Under the pieces are notes generated by a model that ran no database searches, was not told the DNA's origin, and saw only the letters and a program-made list of their open reading frames with translations. A stretch of DNA of 6,559 bases from positions 1-6,559 of the forward strand of contig JAKSDN010001484.1 in the NCBI GenBank assembly GCA_022360075.1, in the 5' to 3' direction. Positions 1 to 6,177 of this stretch are shown here, in pieces. The DNA is from Kiloniellales bacterium (GTDB lineage: Bacteria > Pseudomonadota > Alphaproteobacteria > Kiloniellales > JAKSDN01). The number at the start of each line of letters is the position of its first letter. Position 1 is the stretch's first letter. Made by a program: the position numbers and the translations under genes.

Positions 1-1512
1 GGCTGGATCGGCAAGAGCCTGGGCTTTGCCTCGGAGCTGCGCGCCCTGGGCGCCCATCCCGACTTCGAGGCCAAGCTGGACCGCGGCGCGCTGACGCTTT
101 ACCTGCGCTACGCCTACGTGCCGACGCCCTATTCAATCTACGAGGGCATCGGTAAGCTGCCGCCCGGCTGCACGCTGACCATCCCATTCGTCGCGGGCGC
201 GCGTGCGGCGCGGCGCGCGCTCGAGCCGGAGCCCTATTGGTCGGCTACGGAGAGCGCCGAGCGCGGCCTGGGCGATCCCCTGACCGGCTCGACCGAAGAG
301 GTGCTGGACGCGCTCGATGCCCTGCTGCGCGATGCCGTGCGCCTCTGCCTCGTGTCCGACGTGCCGCTGGGCGCCTTTCTGTCCGGCGGGATCGATTCCT
401 CGAGCGTCGTCGCCCTCATGCAGGCGCAGAGCAACCGGCCGGTGCGCACCTTCTCGATCGGCTTCCACGAGGAGGCCTTCGACGAGGCCCGGCATGCCAA
501 GGCGGTCGCGCGGCATCTGGGCACCGAGCACAACGAGCTCTACCTCTCCATGGCCGAAGCGCGAGAGGCGATTCCGGCGCTGCCTCGTGTCTACGACGAG
601 CCCTTCGCGGACGCCTCGCAGCTCCCGACTTTCCTCGTCTCGCGGATGGCCCGCGAACAGGTGACCGTCAGCCTGTCCGGCGACGGCGGCGACGAACTCT
701 TCGGCGGCTACAACCGCTACATCTGGGGCGGCGATATCGAGCGCGCGATGAGCCGCGTTCCGCTGCCCTTGCGCCGCTTGTTCAGCGGTCTTGCCCGACG
801 CGTCCCGCTGGGCTGCTGGGACCTGCTGCTGAAGGGTGCGCGCCCGATCCTGCCGGCCAAGCTGCGCTACGCCCAGGTCGGCCATCAGGTCCACAAGCTG
901 GCCAACGTCTTCGACGCCGCAGAGCCCGAGGCGATGTACCAGCGCCTCGTCTCGCTCTGGCAGCAGCCGGCGGAGGCCGTGCAAGGCGGCCAAGAGCCCA
1001 TCACGCAGCTCGGCGACCCCGCGGCCTGGCCCCAACTCGAAGGTTTCGTCGAACGCATGTGCCTGCTCGACAGCCTCAACTACCTGCCCGACGACATCCT
1101 CGTGAAGCTCGACCGGGCGAGCATGGCCGTTGGGCTCGAAGGCCGTGTGCCCTTCCTCGACCACCGCGTCGTGGAGCTGTCCTGGCGGGTGCCGACGGCG
1201 ATGAAGCTGCGCGGCGGCCAGGGCAAGTGGCTGCTGCGCCAACTCCTGGCCCGCTATCTTCCGCCGGACATCATCGAACGCCCCAAGATGGGCTTCGCCG
1301 TGCCGATCGGCGCCTGGCTGCGCGGCGAGCTGCGCGACTGGGCGGAGGCCCTGCTGGACGAGCGCCGCCTGGCGGAGGCCGGCATCCTCGAGCCGGCGCC
1401 GGTACGGCGCCTCTGGCAGCAGCATCTCGACGGCCGCCACAATTGGCAGCACCAGCTCTGGGCCGTGCTGATGTTCGAAGCCTGGCGCGACGCGCAGGAT
1501 GGCCTGCGCTAA
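1..1512 (+). CDS. asnB: Asparagine synthetase (glutamine-hydrolysing) family protein, 5'-truncated by window edge
   Basis: The frame is open from base 1, so the gene starts upstream; 503 codons are visible of a family usually about 590-650 residues. The family moves ammonia from glutamine to an acyl-adenylate, classically making asparagine from aspartate with ATP in the cytoplasm. The first ~60 codons are the end of the class II glutamine amidotransferase domain (FASELRAL, then YVPTPYSIYEGI and KLPPG). The nucleophilic N-terminal Cys lies outside the window. The synthetase domain follows. It has the ATP pyrophosphatase loop SGGIDSSS (from 382), SGDGGDELFGGY (from 676), VKLDRASMA (from 1102), GLEGRVPFLDHR (from 1132) and RPKMGFAVP (from 1279), all intact. 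A GTG at 118 is internal and is not the start. Paralogues of this family often sit in polysaccharide or exosortase loci and may amidate sugars or other acids. The glycosyltransferase and waaA downstream fit that role, but the true substrate cannot be read from the sequence. Family assignment is sure; the asnB symbol is less so. Confidence 0.93.
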   Translation, partial: GWIGKSLGFASELRALGAHPDFEAKLDRGALTLYLRYAYVPTPYSIYEGIGKLPPGCTLTIPFVAGARAARRALEPEPYWSATESAERGLGDPLTGSTEEVLDALDALLRDAVRLCLVSDVPLGAFLSGGIDSSSVVALMQAQSNRPVRTFSIGFHEEAFDEARHAKAVARHLGTEHNELYLSMAEAREAIPALPRVYDEPFADASQLPTFLVSRMAREQVTVSLSGDGGDELFGGYNRYIWGGDIERAMSRVPLPLRRLFSGLARRVPLGCWDLLLKGARPILPAKLRYAQVGHQVHKLANVFDAAEPEAMYQRLVSLWQQPAEAVQGGQEPITQLGDPAAWPQLEGFVERMCLLDSLNYLPDDILVKLDRASMAVGLEGRVPFLDHRVVELSWRVPTAMKLRGGQGKWLLRQLLARYLPPDIIERPKMGFAVPIGAWLRGELRDWAEALLDERRLAEAGILEPAPVRRLWQQHLDGRHNWQHQLWAVLMFEAWRDAQDGLR

Positions 1513-1916
1513 CTGTCGGACAGAGCGGCTCGGGCCGGATTCCTCTCCCCGCCGCGTTATAGACTCCGACAATCTCCGCCTGGGCAGCCGACGGCGCCAT
1601 CTTTTTGCCAATGCCCGGGCCCAACTAGGAACAAACAGAGTACGAAAAAGGCGGCAAGACGATGAAGTTGAGCAAGACATCGTTCTAAGACATGCTAGCC
1701 GTCTGGGGATCGACATCGGCCAGGTCGCATGACTCGCGGCCCATCATGGTACGATGGTCGCAAGGCGGTAGCAGAGAAGGGCGACGGGACCCGCCAGTCG
1801 CGCTATTGACGGGAGTGGCGGGGTTGGCTTCTGTTCGGGCCGCAATCCGGCCCGGCTCGACTCACGGCGGTGCCTTTCCGGCGGGCTGGCACGAGGCTAC
1901 CACGGTTCGACTCGCG
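1513..1916. other. 404-bp intergenic region without a convincing gene
   Basis: This gap separates the asparagine synthetase gene from the glycosyltransferase gene. A short perfect palindrome CTGTC-G-GACAG (1513-1523) directly follows the stop codon, but no T-run follows it, so it is not a typical intrinsic terminator. Positions 1600-1700 are noticeably richer in A and T than the neighbouring genes. They contain an eight-codon frame (1662-1688, MKLSKTSF) with AAGG ten bases upstream. A TTGACG hexamer lies at 1806-1811 but has no good -10 at 16-18 bp. A GC hairpin occurs at 1836-1854. The glycosyltransferase frame is open back to 1692, but that stretch (residues rich in Ser, Arg and Gly) does not look like glycosyltransferase sequence. 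The promoter of the glycosyltransferase-waaA pair probably lies here but could not be placed. Confidence 0.6.
1836..1854. repeat. GC-rich inverted repeat (hairpin) upstream of the glycosyltransferase gene
   Basis: CGGGCCG (1836-1842) and CGGCCCG (1848-1854) are perfect inverted copies around a 5-base loop CAATC, ending 62 bases before the chosen start codon at 1917. No T-tract follows on either strand, so it is not a standard terminator. It could fold in a 5' leader RNA, or be a chance product of high GC content. Confidence 0.4.
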
Positions 1917-3161
1917 ATGAAGACCGACATGGAGACCGACAGCTTGCGACCGGGCCGCGGCAGCGCCCGCCGACGGCTTCTGGTCGTGGTTCCCAAGCTC
2001 CATGTCGGCGGCACCGAGCGCCACCTCCTTCAAGTGCTGCCCCGCCTGCAGCGAGGCCAGTTCGAGGTATCGGTCTTCACGACACAGGGCCCAGGTCCTC
2101 TGGACGACGAGCTGCGCGCCGGTGGCGTCACCGTGATACCCGGTCCATCGGTGCCCTTCAGCCGCCTGCGCGCGCTCAGCGCCGGCTTCCGGCTGCCGGC
2201 CGTGATGTCGAAGCTGCGACCCGACCTGGTCCACTTCTTTCTCCCCGAGGCCTATATCATCGGCGGGCTCGCGAGCCTGGCCTTTCCCCGCACCAAGCGC
2301 GTGATGAGCCGGCGCTCGCTGAACGTCTACCAGCGCTCGCGGCCCCTGGTGCGCAGCCTGGAGACCCGCCTTCACCGCAGCATGGACGCCCTCATCGGCA
2401 ACAGCGGCGCCGCGGTCCAGGAGCTGATCGCCGAAGGCGCGCCGCCGGAGCGGATCGGCGTGATCCTCAACGGCATCGACGTCGACCGCTATCGGGCCGA
2501 AGGAAAGGCCGCCGCGCGCCAAAGCCTGGGCCTGTCCGAGGGGAGCCTCGTTCTTTCGATCATCGCGACGCTCCTGCCCTACAAGGGCCACGCCGACCTG
2601 ATCGCAGCGCTCGCCGCCATCCGCGACCGTCTCCCGGCCGACTGGACCCTCCTGATCGCCGGCCGCGACGAGGGCCTGGGCGAGAGCCTGCGTGCCCGCG
2701 CCGAGTCCCTCGGCCTGGCCAACCATATCCGCTGGCTGGGCGAGGTCGGCGACCCCGACAGGCTGATGCGAGCCAGCGATATCGGCCTGCTCTGCTCGCA
2801 CGAAGAAAGCCTGCCGAACGCCGTTCTTGAGGGCATGGCGGCGGGCCTGCCCATGGTGGTCACACGTGTCGGCGGCTGCCCGGAGCTGGTCGACGAAGAG
2901 GTGACCGGTCTTCTCGTCCCAGCCCGCAAGCCGGAGGCCATCGGCCAGGCGATTTCGGCACTCGCCGACGACCCGGCGCGACGCTCGGCTATGGGTGAGG
3001 CCGCGCGGCAGGCCGCCGCCACACGCTTCAGCCTCGCGGCCTGCGTGGCGAACTACGAGAGCCTCTACACCGCGGTCCTGGCCGAGCAGTCCTTCCCGGT
3101 CAGCGAGATCCTCTCGGAACAGGCTCAAGGCGCGACAACCATCCGGGCCGACATCGGATGA
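1917..3161 (+). CDS. Glycosyltransferase family 4 (GT-B fold)
   Basis: A 414-residue protein, a normal length for a retaining GT4 enzyme that moves a sugar from a nucleotide-sugar donor to a lipid- or glycan-linked acceptor at the cytoplasmic face of the inner membrane. The N-terminal acceptor domain begins with a beta strand (LLVVVPKL, 21-28) and the glycine-rich GGTERHLLQVLPRL loop (31-44). NGIDVDRY (185-192) marks the linker. The C-terminal donor domain has LPYKGHADLIAAL (220-232), a GR loop (249-250), and the EX7E pair E297/E305 within EESLPNAVLEGMAAGLP, followed by VGGCPELV (318-325). No transmembrane segment or signal peptide is seen. ATG 1917 was chosen because recognisable homology begins about 20 residues later. 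ATG 1929 is also possible, and neither has a strong Shine-Dalgarno sequence. The stop overlaps the waaA start by ATGA, so the two are translationally coupled and probably act in one pathway (LPS core or another surface glycan). Donor and acceptor cannot be deduced. Confidence 0.9.
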   Translation: MKTDMETDSLRPGRGSARRRLLVVVPKLHVGGTERHLLQVLPRLQRGQFEVSVFTTQGPGPLDDELRAGGVTVIPGPSVPFSRLRALSAGFRLPAVMSKLRPDLVHFFLPEAYIIGGLASLAFPRTKRVMSRRSLNVYQRSRPLVRSLETRLHRSMDALIGNSGAAVQELIAEGAPPERIGVILNGIDVDRYRAEGKAAARQSLGLSEGSLVLSIIATLLPYKGHADLIAALAAIRDRLPADWTLLIAGRDEGLGESLRARAESLGLANHIRWLGEVGDPDRLMRASDIGLLCSHEESLPNAVLEGMAAGLPMVVTRVGGCPELVDEEVTGLLVPARKPEAIGQAISALADDPARRSAMGEAARQAAATRFSLAACVANYESLYTAVLAEQSFPVSEILSEQAQGATTIRADIG

Positions 3162-4534
3162 TCGTGCGCGCCTTGGTCCGCGGCACCCTCGCGCTCTACC
3201 GGGCCGCGAGCCGGGCGGCGACCCCATTGGCCAGAGCCTATCTGCACCGCCGACGCCGCAAGGGCCGCGAGGACGCCGCGCGGGTGGGCGAGCGGCTGGG
3301 CCAGACCGGACTCGCTCGCCCGGAGCGCCCGGTGGTTTGGCTGCACGCGGCCTCGGTGGGCGAAGCGCTCTCCGTGCTGCCCCTGGTCGAGCGCATCCGC
3401 GGCCGCTGGCCGGATTTGCAGTTGCTCATGACTACGGGCACGGTCACTTCGGCGAGGCTGATGGCCGAGCGCCTGCCGGAGGGCGTGCTGCACCAGTTCG
3501 CGCCGCTCGATCTGGCCCCGGCCGTCGAGCGCTTCCTCGATCACTGGCGACCAAGACTCGGCCTGCTCATCGAGTCCGAGTTCTGGCCCAACCTGATGCT
3601 CGGCGCGCGCACGCAAGGCTGCGACCTCGCGCTGATCAACGGCCGCATGTCACCGGCTTCCTATGCGTCCTGGCGAAGAATCAGGCCGGCGATCAGCTAT
3701 CTGCTCGAGCAATTCTCGATGATCCTGGCGCAGTCGCCGCAGGATCAGCAGCGCTTCTCGGACCTTTCGGCCCGCGACGCGCAGTTCGTCGGGAACCTGA
3801 AATTCGCCGGTCCGGCGCTGCGTGCCGACAAGAAAGAGCTCGCAACGCTCGAGCGGGCCTTGGAGGGCCGGCCGCTCTGGCTCGCCGCCTCGACCCATGC
3901 CGGGGAGGAGAGCATCGTCGGGCAGGCGCACCGGGCGCTCGCGGCCGACTTCCCCGGTCTGGTGACGCTGCTCGTGCCGCGGCATCCGGAGCGCGGCCCC
4001 GAAATCGCCGCCCTGCTGCGCGCGGATGGTCTCAAGGTCAGCCAACGCAGCCTCGGCGAGGCGCCGGCGCCCGGCACGCAGATCTATCTCGCCGATACGA
4101 TCGGCGAGCTCGGCCTCTGGTACCGCATGGCCGAGGTCGTGTTCATGGGCAAGTCGCTGGTGCCCAAGGGTGGCCAGAACCCGCTCGAGGCCGCCAAGCT
4201 CGGCTGCGCCATTCTCGCCGGACCGCACTGCGACAACTTCAAGCAGGTGACCCGGGAAATGCTCGCCGCGGGCGCGCTGGGTCAGGTCGCCGACGGCGCG
4301 GCACTCACCTCGGCCGTCGGCCGGCTCCTGGCCGATCCAGAGATCCGCGAGTCCATGGCGGCCGCCGGCTTGAGTTACGGCATGGCGCAGAGCGGGGTCC
4401 TCGATCGCTTCGTCGAGGCGCTGACGCCCTACCTGGACCGGGCCGCCGGCGGCGCGCCGACCGCCCCGGCGACCCGCACCTTCACCGCCGGCTTGGTCGC
4501 GGGCGGGCAGCGCGAGAACCGGGCTAGAACCTGA
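3158..4534 (+). CDS. waaA: 3-deoxy-D-manno-octulosonic acid (Kdo) transferase
   Basis: WaaA (KdtA) transfers Kdo from CMP-Kdo to lipid IVA, the first step of LPS inner-core assembly, at the cytoplasmic face of the inner membrane. The 458-residue product shows the family landmarks in order: a basic N-terminal region with the ARVGERLG motif (41-48); WLHAASVGE (61-69), whose E69 matches the catalytic general base of the family; TTGTVTSARL (92-101); FAPLD (114-118); ESEFWPN (139-145); INGRMSPASY (160-169); VGNLKF (211-216); STHAGEE (245-251); PRHPERG (274-280); and DTIGELGLWYR followed by MGKSLVPKGGQNPLEAA (313-346) and GPHCDNF (355-361). Family enzymes are usually about 420-440 residues. The last ~30 residues here form an Ala/Pro/Gly/Thr-rich tail that overlaps the opposing ompA-like gene by 11 bp. 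The start ATG overlaps the upstream glycosyltransferase stop. No lpxK is adjacent downstream. Whether it adds one, two or more Kdo residues cannot be told. Confidence 0.97.
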   Translation: MIVRALVRGTLALYRAASRAATPLARAYLHRRRRKGREDAARVGERLGQTGLARPERPVVWLHAASVGEALSVLPLVERIRGRWPDLQLLMTTGTVTSARLMAERLPEGVLHQFAPLDLAPAVERFLDHWRPRLGLLIESEFWPNLMLGARTQGCDLALINGRMSPASYASWRRIRPAISYLLEQFSMILAQSPQDQQRFSDLSARDAQFVGNLKFAGPALRADKKELATLERALEGRPLWLAASTHAGEESIVGQAHRALAADFPGLVTLLVPRHPERGPEIAALLRADGLKVSQRSLGEAPAPGTQIYLADTIGELGLWYRMAEVVFMGKSLVPKGGQNPLEAAKLGCAILAGPHCDNFKQVTREMLAAGALGQVADGAALTSAVGRLLADPEIRESMAAAGLSYGMAQSGVLDRFVEALTPYLDRAAGGAPTAPATRTFTAGLVAGGQRENRART

Positions 4535-4967
4535 CGATCATCACCTCGACGCGGCGGTCGGATTCCGCGGCGTCGTTGCCGAACAGCGTGTCGCCGAAGG
4601 CTTCGCCGCGAGCCGAGATGTCGAACTGCTGGCGCGGCAAGCCTTGCTTTTCGAGGTAGGCCGCGACGGCATTGGCGCGCTTGAGTGCCAGCTTTTCGTT
4701 GTAAGCGTCATCGCCCTGCTTGTCGGCCTGGCCGATGATGCAGACCTTCATGTTCGGGTTGCCGCGGTGGCGCTCGACCAGCTTCGTGAGCTCGGCCTGG
4801 AACTGCCCCTTTATCGCAGTGCTGTCGGTGTCGAAATGCACGACCGTCGGCGGCCCCGCCTGGCCGCCGGCCCGGTTGCAGTCGGCCCAGGCCGTGCCGG
4901 TGCCGGTCAAAACCAACGCCAGGGCGATCAAGCCGCCACGAAACCCCCGACAACACCTTCTTTCCAT
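4524..4967 (-). CDS. Exported OmpA-domain (peptidoglycan-binding) protein
   Basis: A 147-residue protein made of a signal peptide and a single OmpA C-terminal domain, with no beta-barrel. The N-terminus has an Arg-rich n-region, the hydrophobic stretch LIALALVL (13-20) and a likely signal peptidase I site AWA-DC after residue 28. The Asp before Cys30 rules against a lipobox. The OmpA domain has VVHFDTDSTAIKG (42-54) and NEKLALKRANAVAAYL (90-105), and ends with DRRVEVMIV. D82 and R97 occupy the positions that bind diaminopimelate in OmpA relatives, so non-covalent peptidoglycan binding in the periplasm is likely. The usual GHTD is replaced by GQAD, which keeps the Asp. Mature cysteines C30 and C76 could form a disulfide, which is inference. 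Translation starts at ATG 4967, about 8 bases after a very strong Shine-Dalgarno sequence. It converges on waaA, overlapping it by 11 bp, and diverges from the DUF3179 gene. It resembles a short Pal-like or MotB-less OmpA protein, but no specific partner is identifiable. Confidence 0.92.
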   Translation of the reverse strand: MERRCCRGFRGGLIALALVLTGTGTAWADCNRAGGQAGPPTVVHFDTDSTAIKGQFQAELTKLVERHRGNPNMKVCIIGQADKQGDDAYNEKLALKRANAVAAYLEKQGLPRQQFDISARGEAFGDTLFGNDAAESDRRVEVMIVRF

Positions 4968-5102
4968 GTCTCGATCTCCTCCTCCTGGATGACCCCGTCC
5001 GGAGTATGATCCGACGGGACCGGCCGAGGAAAGAGGTCATCGGCCCCGCCACTCAAGGGATTGTGATTAGCCTTGCGAGGAGGGCCAGCCGATTCTCGTC
5101 CC
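4968..5102. promoter_or_regulatory. Divergent intergenic region between OmpA-domain and DUF3179 genes
   Basis: This 135-bp region must carry control signals for both flanking genes, which are transcribed away from each other. On the minus strand, CATACT (5008-5003) with TTTCCT 17 bp upstream (5031-5026) is a weak promoter candidate that would give a leader of about 30 bases containing the strong ribosome binding site. On the plus strand TATGAT (5005-5010) resembles a -10 but lacks a good -35. GAGGAGGG (5077-5084) resembles a Shine-Dalgarno sequence on the plus strand but lies 18 bases from ATG 5103. No convincing operator palindrome was seen. Confidence 0.45.
4976..4986 (-). promoter_or_regulatory. 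Strong ribosome binding site of the OmpA-domain gene
   Basis: On the minus strand this reads AGGAGGAGGAG, ending 8 bases before ATG 4967. It contains two overlapping near-consensus anti-16S matches and fixes the start. It is much stronger than the ribosome binding sites of the other genes here, consistent with an abundant envelope protein. Confidence 0.85.
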
Positions 5103-6089
5103 ATGGTTTCTTTTCTCACTGGCTTCCCCGGGCAGGCGGCGCGCCTCGGCGCGGTCGCCCTGCTTGTTGCGTTCGGCGCCGGCGAGGCGCTGGGCAATCC
5201 GAACGTCTGGCGGTCCGAATGGCCGAACACGGACTTCGCCAAGCATTCCATCAACCTCGGCGAGATCCTGAGCGGCGGGCCGCCCAAGGACGGCATCCCC
5301 TCGATCGACGCGCCCGAGTTCGTCAAGGTCTCGACCGCGGAGGATCTGGCGCCGCGCGAGCCGGTGATCGGGCTGACCGTCAACGGCGAGTCGCGGGCCT
5401 ATCCCCTGCGCATCCTGACCTGGCACGAGATCGTCAACGACGAGATCGGCGGCGTGCCGGTCGCCGTCACCTATTGCCCGCTCTGCAATGCCGCGATCGT
5501 CTTCGACCGCAGGGTCGAGGGCCAGGTGCTGGAGTTCGGCACGACCGGCAAGCTGCGCCGCTCGGACCTGGTGATGTACGACCGCACTACCGAGAGCTGG
5601 TGGCAGCAGTTCCTCGGCGAAGCCATCGTCGGCGAGCTGACCGGAACGAAGCTCGACATGCTGCCCGCGCGCCTCGAGGCCTGGGAGCGTTTCGCGGCGC
5701 GCCATCCCGACGGACTGGTGCTGGTGCCGAACAACCCGAACATGCGCCGCTACGGCGCCAATCCCTATGTCGGCTACGACAGCGCGGCGCGGCCCTTCCT
5801 TTACATCGGCGACTATCCCGAGGGAATCGAGCCCATGGCCTATGTCGTCGCGGTCGGCGAGCAAGCCTGGTCGCTCGATCTGCTGCGCGAACGCGGCCAG
5901 GTCGAGAGCGGCGACCTGGTCCTCACCTGGGAAGCGGGCAAGAGCTCGGCTCTCGACTCACGGGCGATCGCGGAAGGGCGGGACATCGGCAACGTCGTGG
6001 TCCAAAAGAAGGGTGAAGATGTCGTCTACGATTTGACCTTCGCCTTCGTCTTCCACGCCTTCCGGCCGGACGGCACGATCCACAAGTAG
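5103..6089 (+). CDS. Secreted DUF3179 domain-containing protein
   Basis: The 328-residue product matches the DUF3179 family, whose biochemical function is unknown to me. A signal peptide is visible: hydrophobic core LGAVALLVAFGAG (15-27) and a likely cleavage after ALG (29-31), so the mature protein starts near NPNVWRSEW and acts in the periplasm or outside. The family body runs from about residue 45 to the end: IPSIDAPEFV (65-74), VIGLTVNGESRAYPLRIL (88-105), WHEIVND (107-113), TYCPLCNAAIVFDR (123-136), YDRTTESWWQQF (159-170) and the end DLTFAFVFHAFRPDG (310-324). C125 and C128 form a CPLC motif within this conserved block, with W107/H108/E109 close by; a metal-binding or redox role is possible but unproven. 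ATG 5103 was chosen because the signal peptide starts there. An in-frame TTG at 5073 would add ten polar residues, but it precedes the Shine-Dalgarno-like sequence. The gene is monocistronic, ending at a terminator, and is divergent from the OmpA-domain gene. Confidence 0.9.
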   Translation: MVSFLTGFPGQAARLGAVALLVAFGAGEALGNPNVWRSEWPNTDFAKHSINLGEILSGGPPKDGIPSIDAPEFVKVSTAEDLAPREPVIGLTVNGESRAYPLRILTWHEIVNDEIGGVPVAVTYCPLCNAAIVFDRRVEGQVLEFGTTGKLRRSDLVMYDRTTESWWQQFLGEAIVGELTGTKLDMLPARLEAWERFAARHPDGLVLVPNNPNMRRYGANPYVGYDSAARPFLYIGDYPEGIEPMAYVVAVGEQAWSLDLLRERGQVESGDLVLTWEAGKSSALDSRAIAEGRDIGNVVVQKKGEDVVYDLTFAFVFHAFRPDGTIHK

Positions 6090-6105
6090 CGACCGTTCCC
6101 TCCAC

Positions 6106-6144
6106 AGCCGCCGTCGAGCCCCCTTGACGGCGGCTTTCGTGTTT
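6106..6144 (+). terminator. Intrinsic terminator after the DUF3179 gene
   Basis: AGCCGCCGTC (6106-6115) and GACGGCGGCT (6126-6135) form a perfect 10-bp GC-rich stem with a 10-base loop. The T-rich tract TTTCGTGTTT follows (6135-6144). It begins 16 bases after the DUF3179 stop codon and should end that transcript before arsR. Its 3' arm overlaps the -35 of the arsR promoter, and its T-tract touches the operator. Confidence 0.9.
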
Positions 6145-6153
6145 CCATATATT
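6124..6153 (+). promoter_or_regulatory. Predicted sigma-70-type promoter of the arsR operon
   Basis: TTGACG (6124-6129, five of six matches to TTGACA) and TATATT (6148-6153, five of six matches to TATAAT) are separated by 18 bp. Transcription would start near 6159-6161, only about 12-14 bases before the arsR ATG. The -35 lies in the loop and 3' stem of the terminator and the -10 lies in the left arm of the operator, so repressor binding would directly block polymerase. The site was found by eye, with no experimental start site. Confidence 0.68.
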
Positions 6154-6177
6154 CAACCGATGAGTTGAATATATGGA
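6144..6177. promoter_or_regulatory. Perfect palindromic operator, likely bound by the ArsR repressor
   Basis: TCCATATATTCAAC (6144-6157) is repeated exactly in inverted orientation as GTTGAATATATGGA (6164-6177), with a 6-base spacer CGATGA. The core ATATTCAAC-N6-GTTGAATAT is the kind of AT-rich dyad recognised by homodimeric ArsR-family regulators, and it sits directly at the arsR start. The arsR ATG (6173-6175) is inside the right arm, and the predicted -10 and transcription start lie inside the dyad. The AT-rich arms stand out sharply from the GC-rich surroundings. Confidence 0.85.

Noticed and set aside
1513..1523. CTGTCGGACAG palindrome just after the asparagine synthetase stop as a terminator or operator
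   Set aside because: The arms are only five bases long, no T-run follows, and no second copy was noticed elsewhere.
133..1716. A long open frame (over 500 codons) on the minus strand opposite the asparagine synthetase gene
   Set aside because: High-GC coding DNA commonly leaves the antisense frame open. The translation is rich in Arg, Gln, His and Ala with no recognisable family, while the plus strand has intact motifs throughout.
1499..1732. A 77-codon plus-strand frame starting inside the end of the asparagine synthetase gene
   Set aside because: It is Arg-rich with no recognisable domain or good ribosome binding site, and it looks like chance openness in GC-rich DNA.
1806..1835. TTGACG at 1806-1811 as the glycosyltransferase promoter
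   Set aside because: The best hexamer at the right distance (TTCTGT) is a poor match to a -10 element.
1692..1916. A 75-codon N-terminal extension of the glycosyltransferase frame
   Set aside because: The residues do not resemble a glycosyltransferase N-terminus, signal peptide or membrane segment. The GT4 fold starts about 20 residues after ATG 1917.
1803..3227. A long minus-strand open frame opposite the glycosyltransferase gene
   Set aside because: It is a shadow of the plus-strand gene: its composition is biased and no family is recognised.
4442..4453. GCCGCCGGCGGC palindrome near the end of waaA as a terminator
   Set aside because: It has no loop and no T-tract on either strand, and is expected from GCC/GGC codon repeats.
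6160..6168. ATGAGTTGA, a two-codon frame at the predicted arsR transcription start
   Set aside because: It is created by the operator spacer and right arm, and the start site is only a prediction, so there is no reason to infer function.
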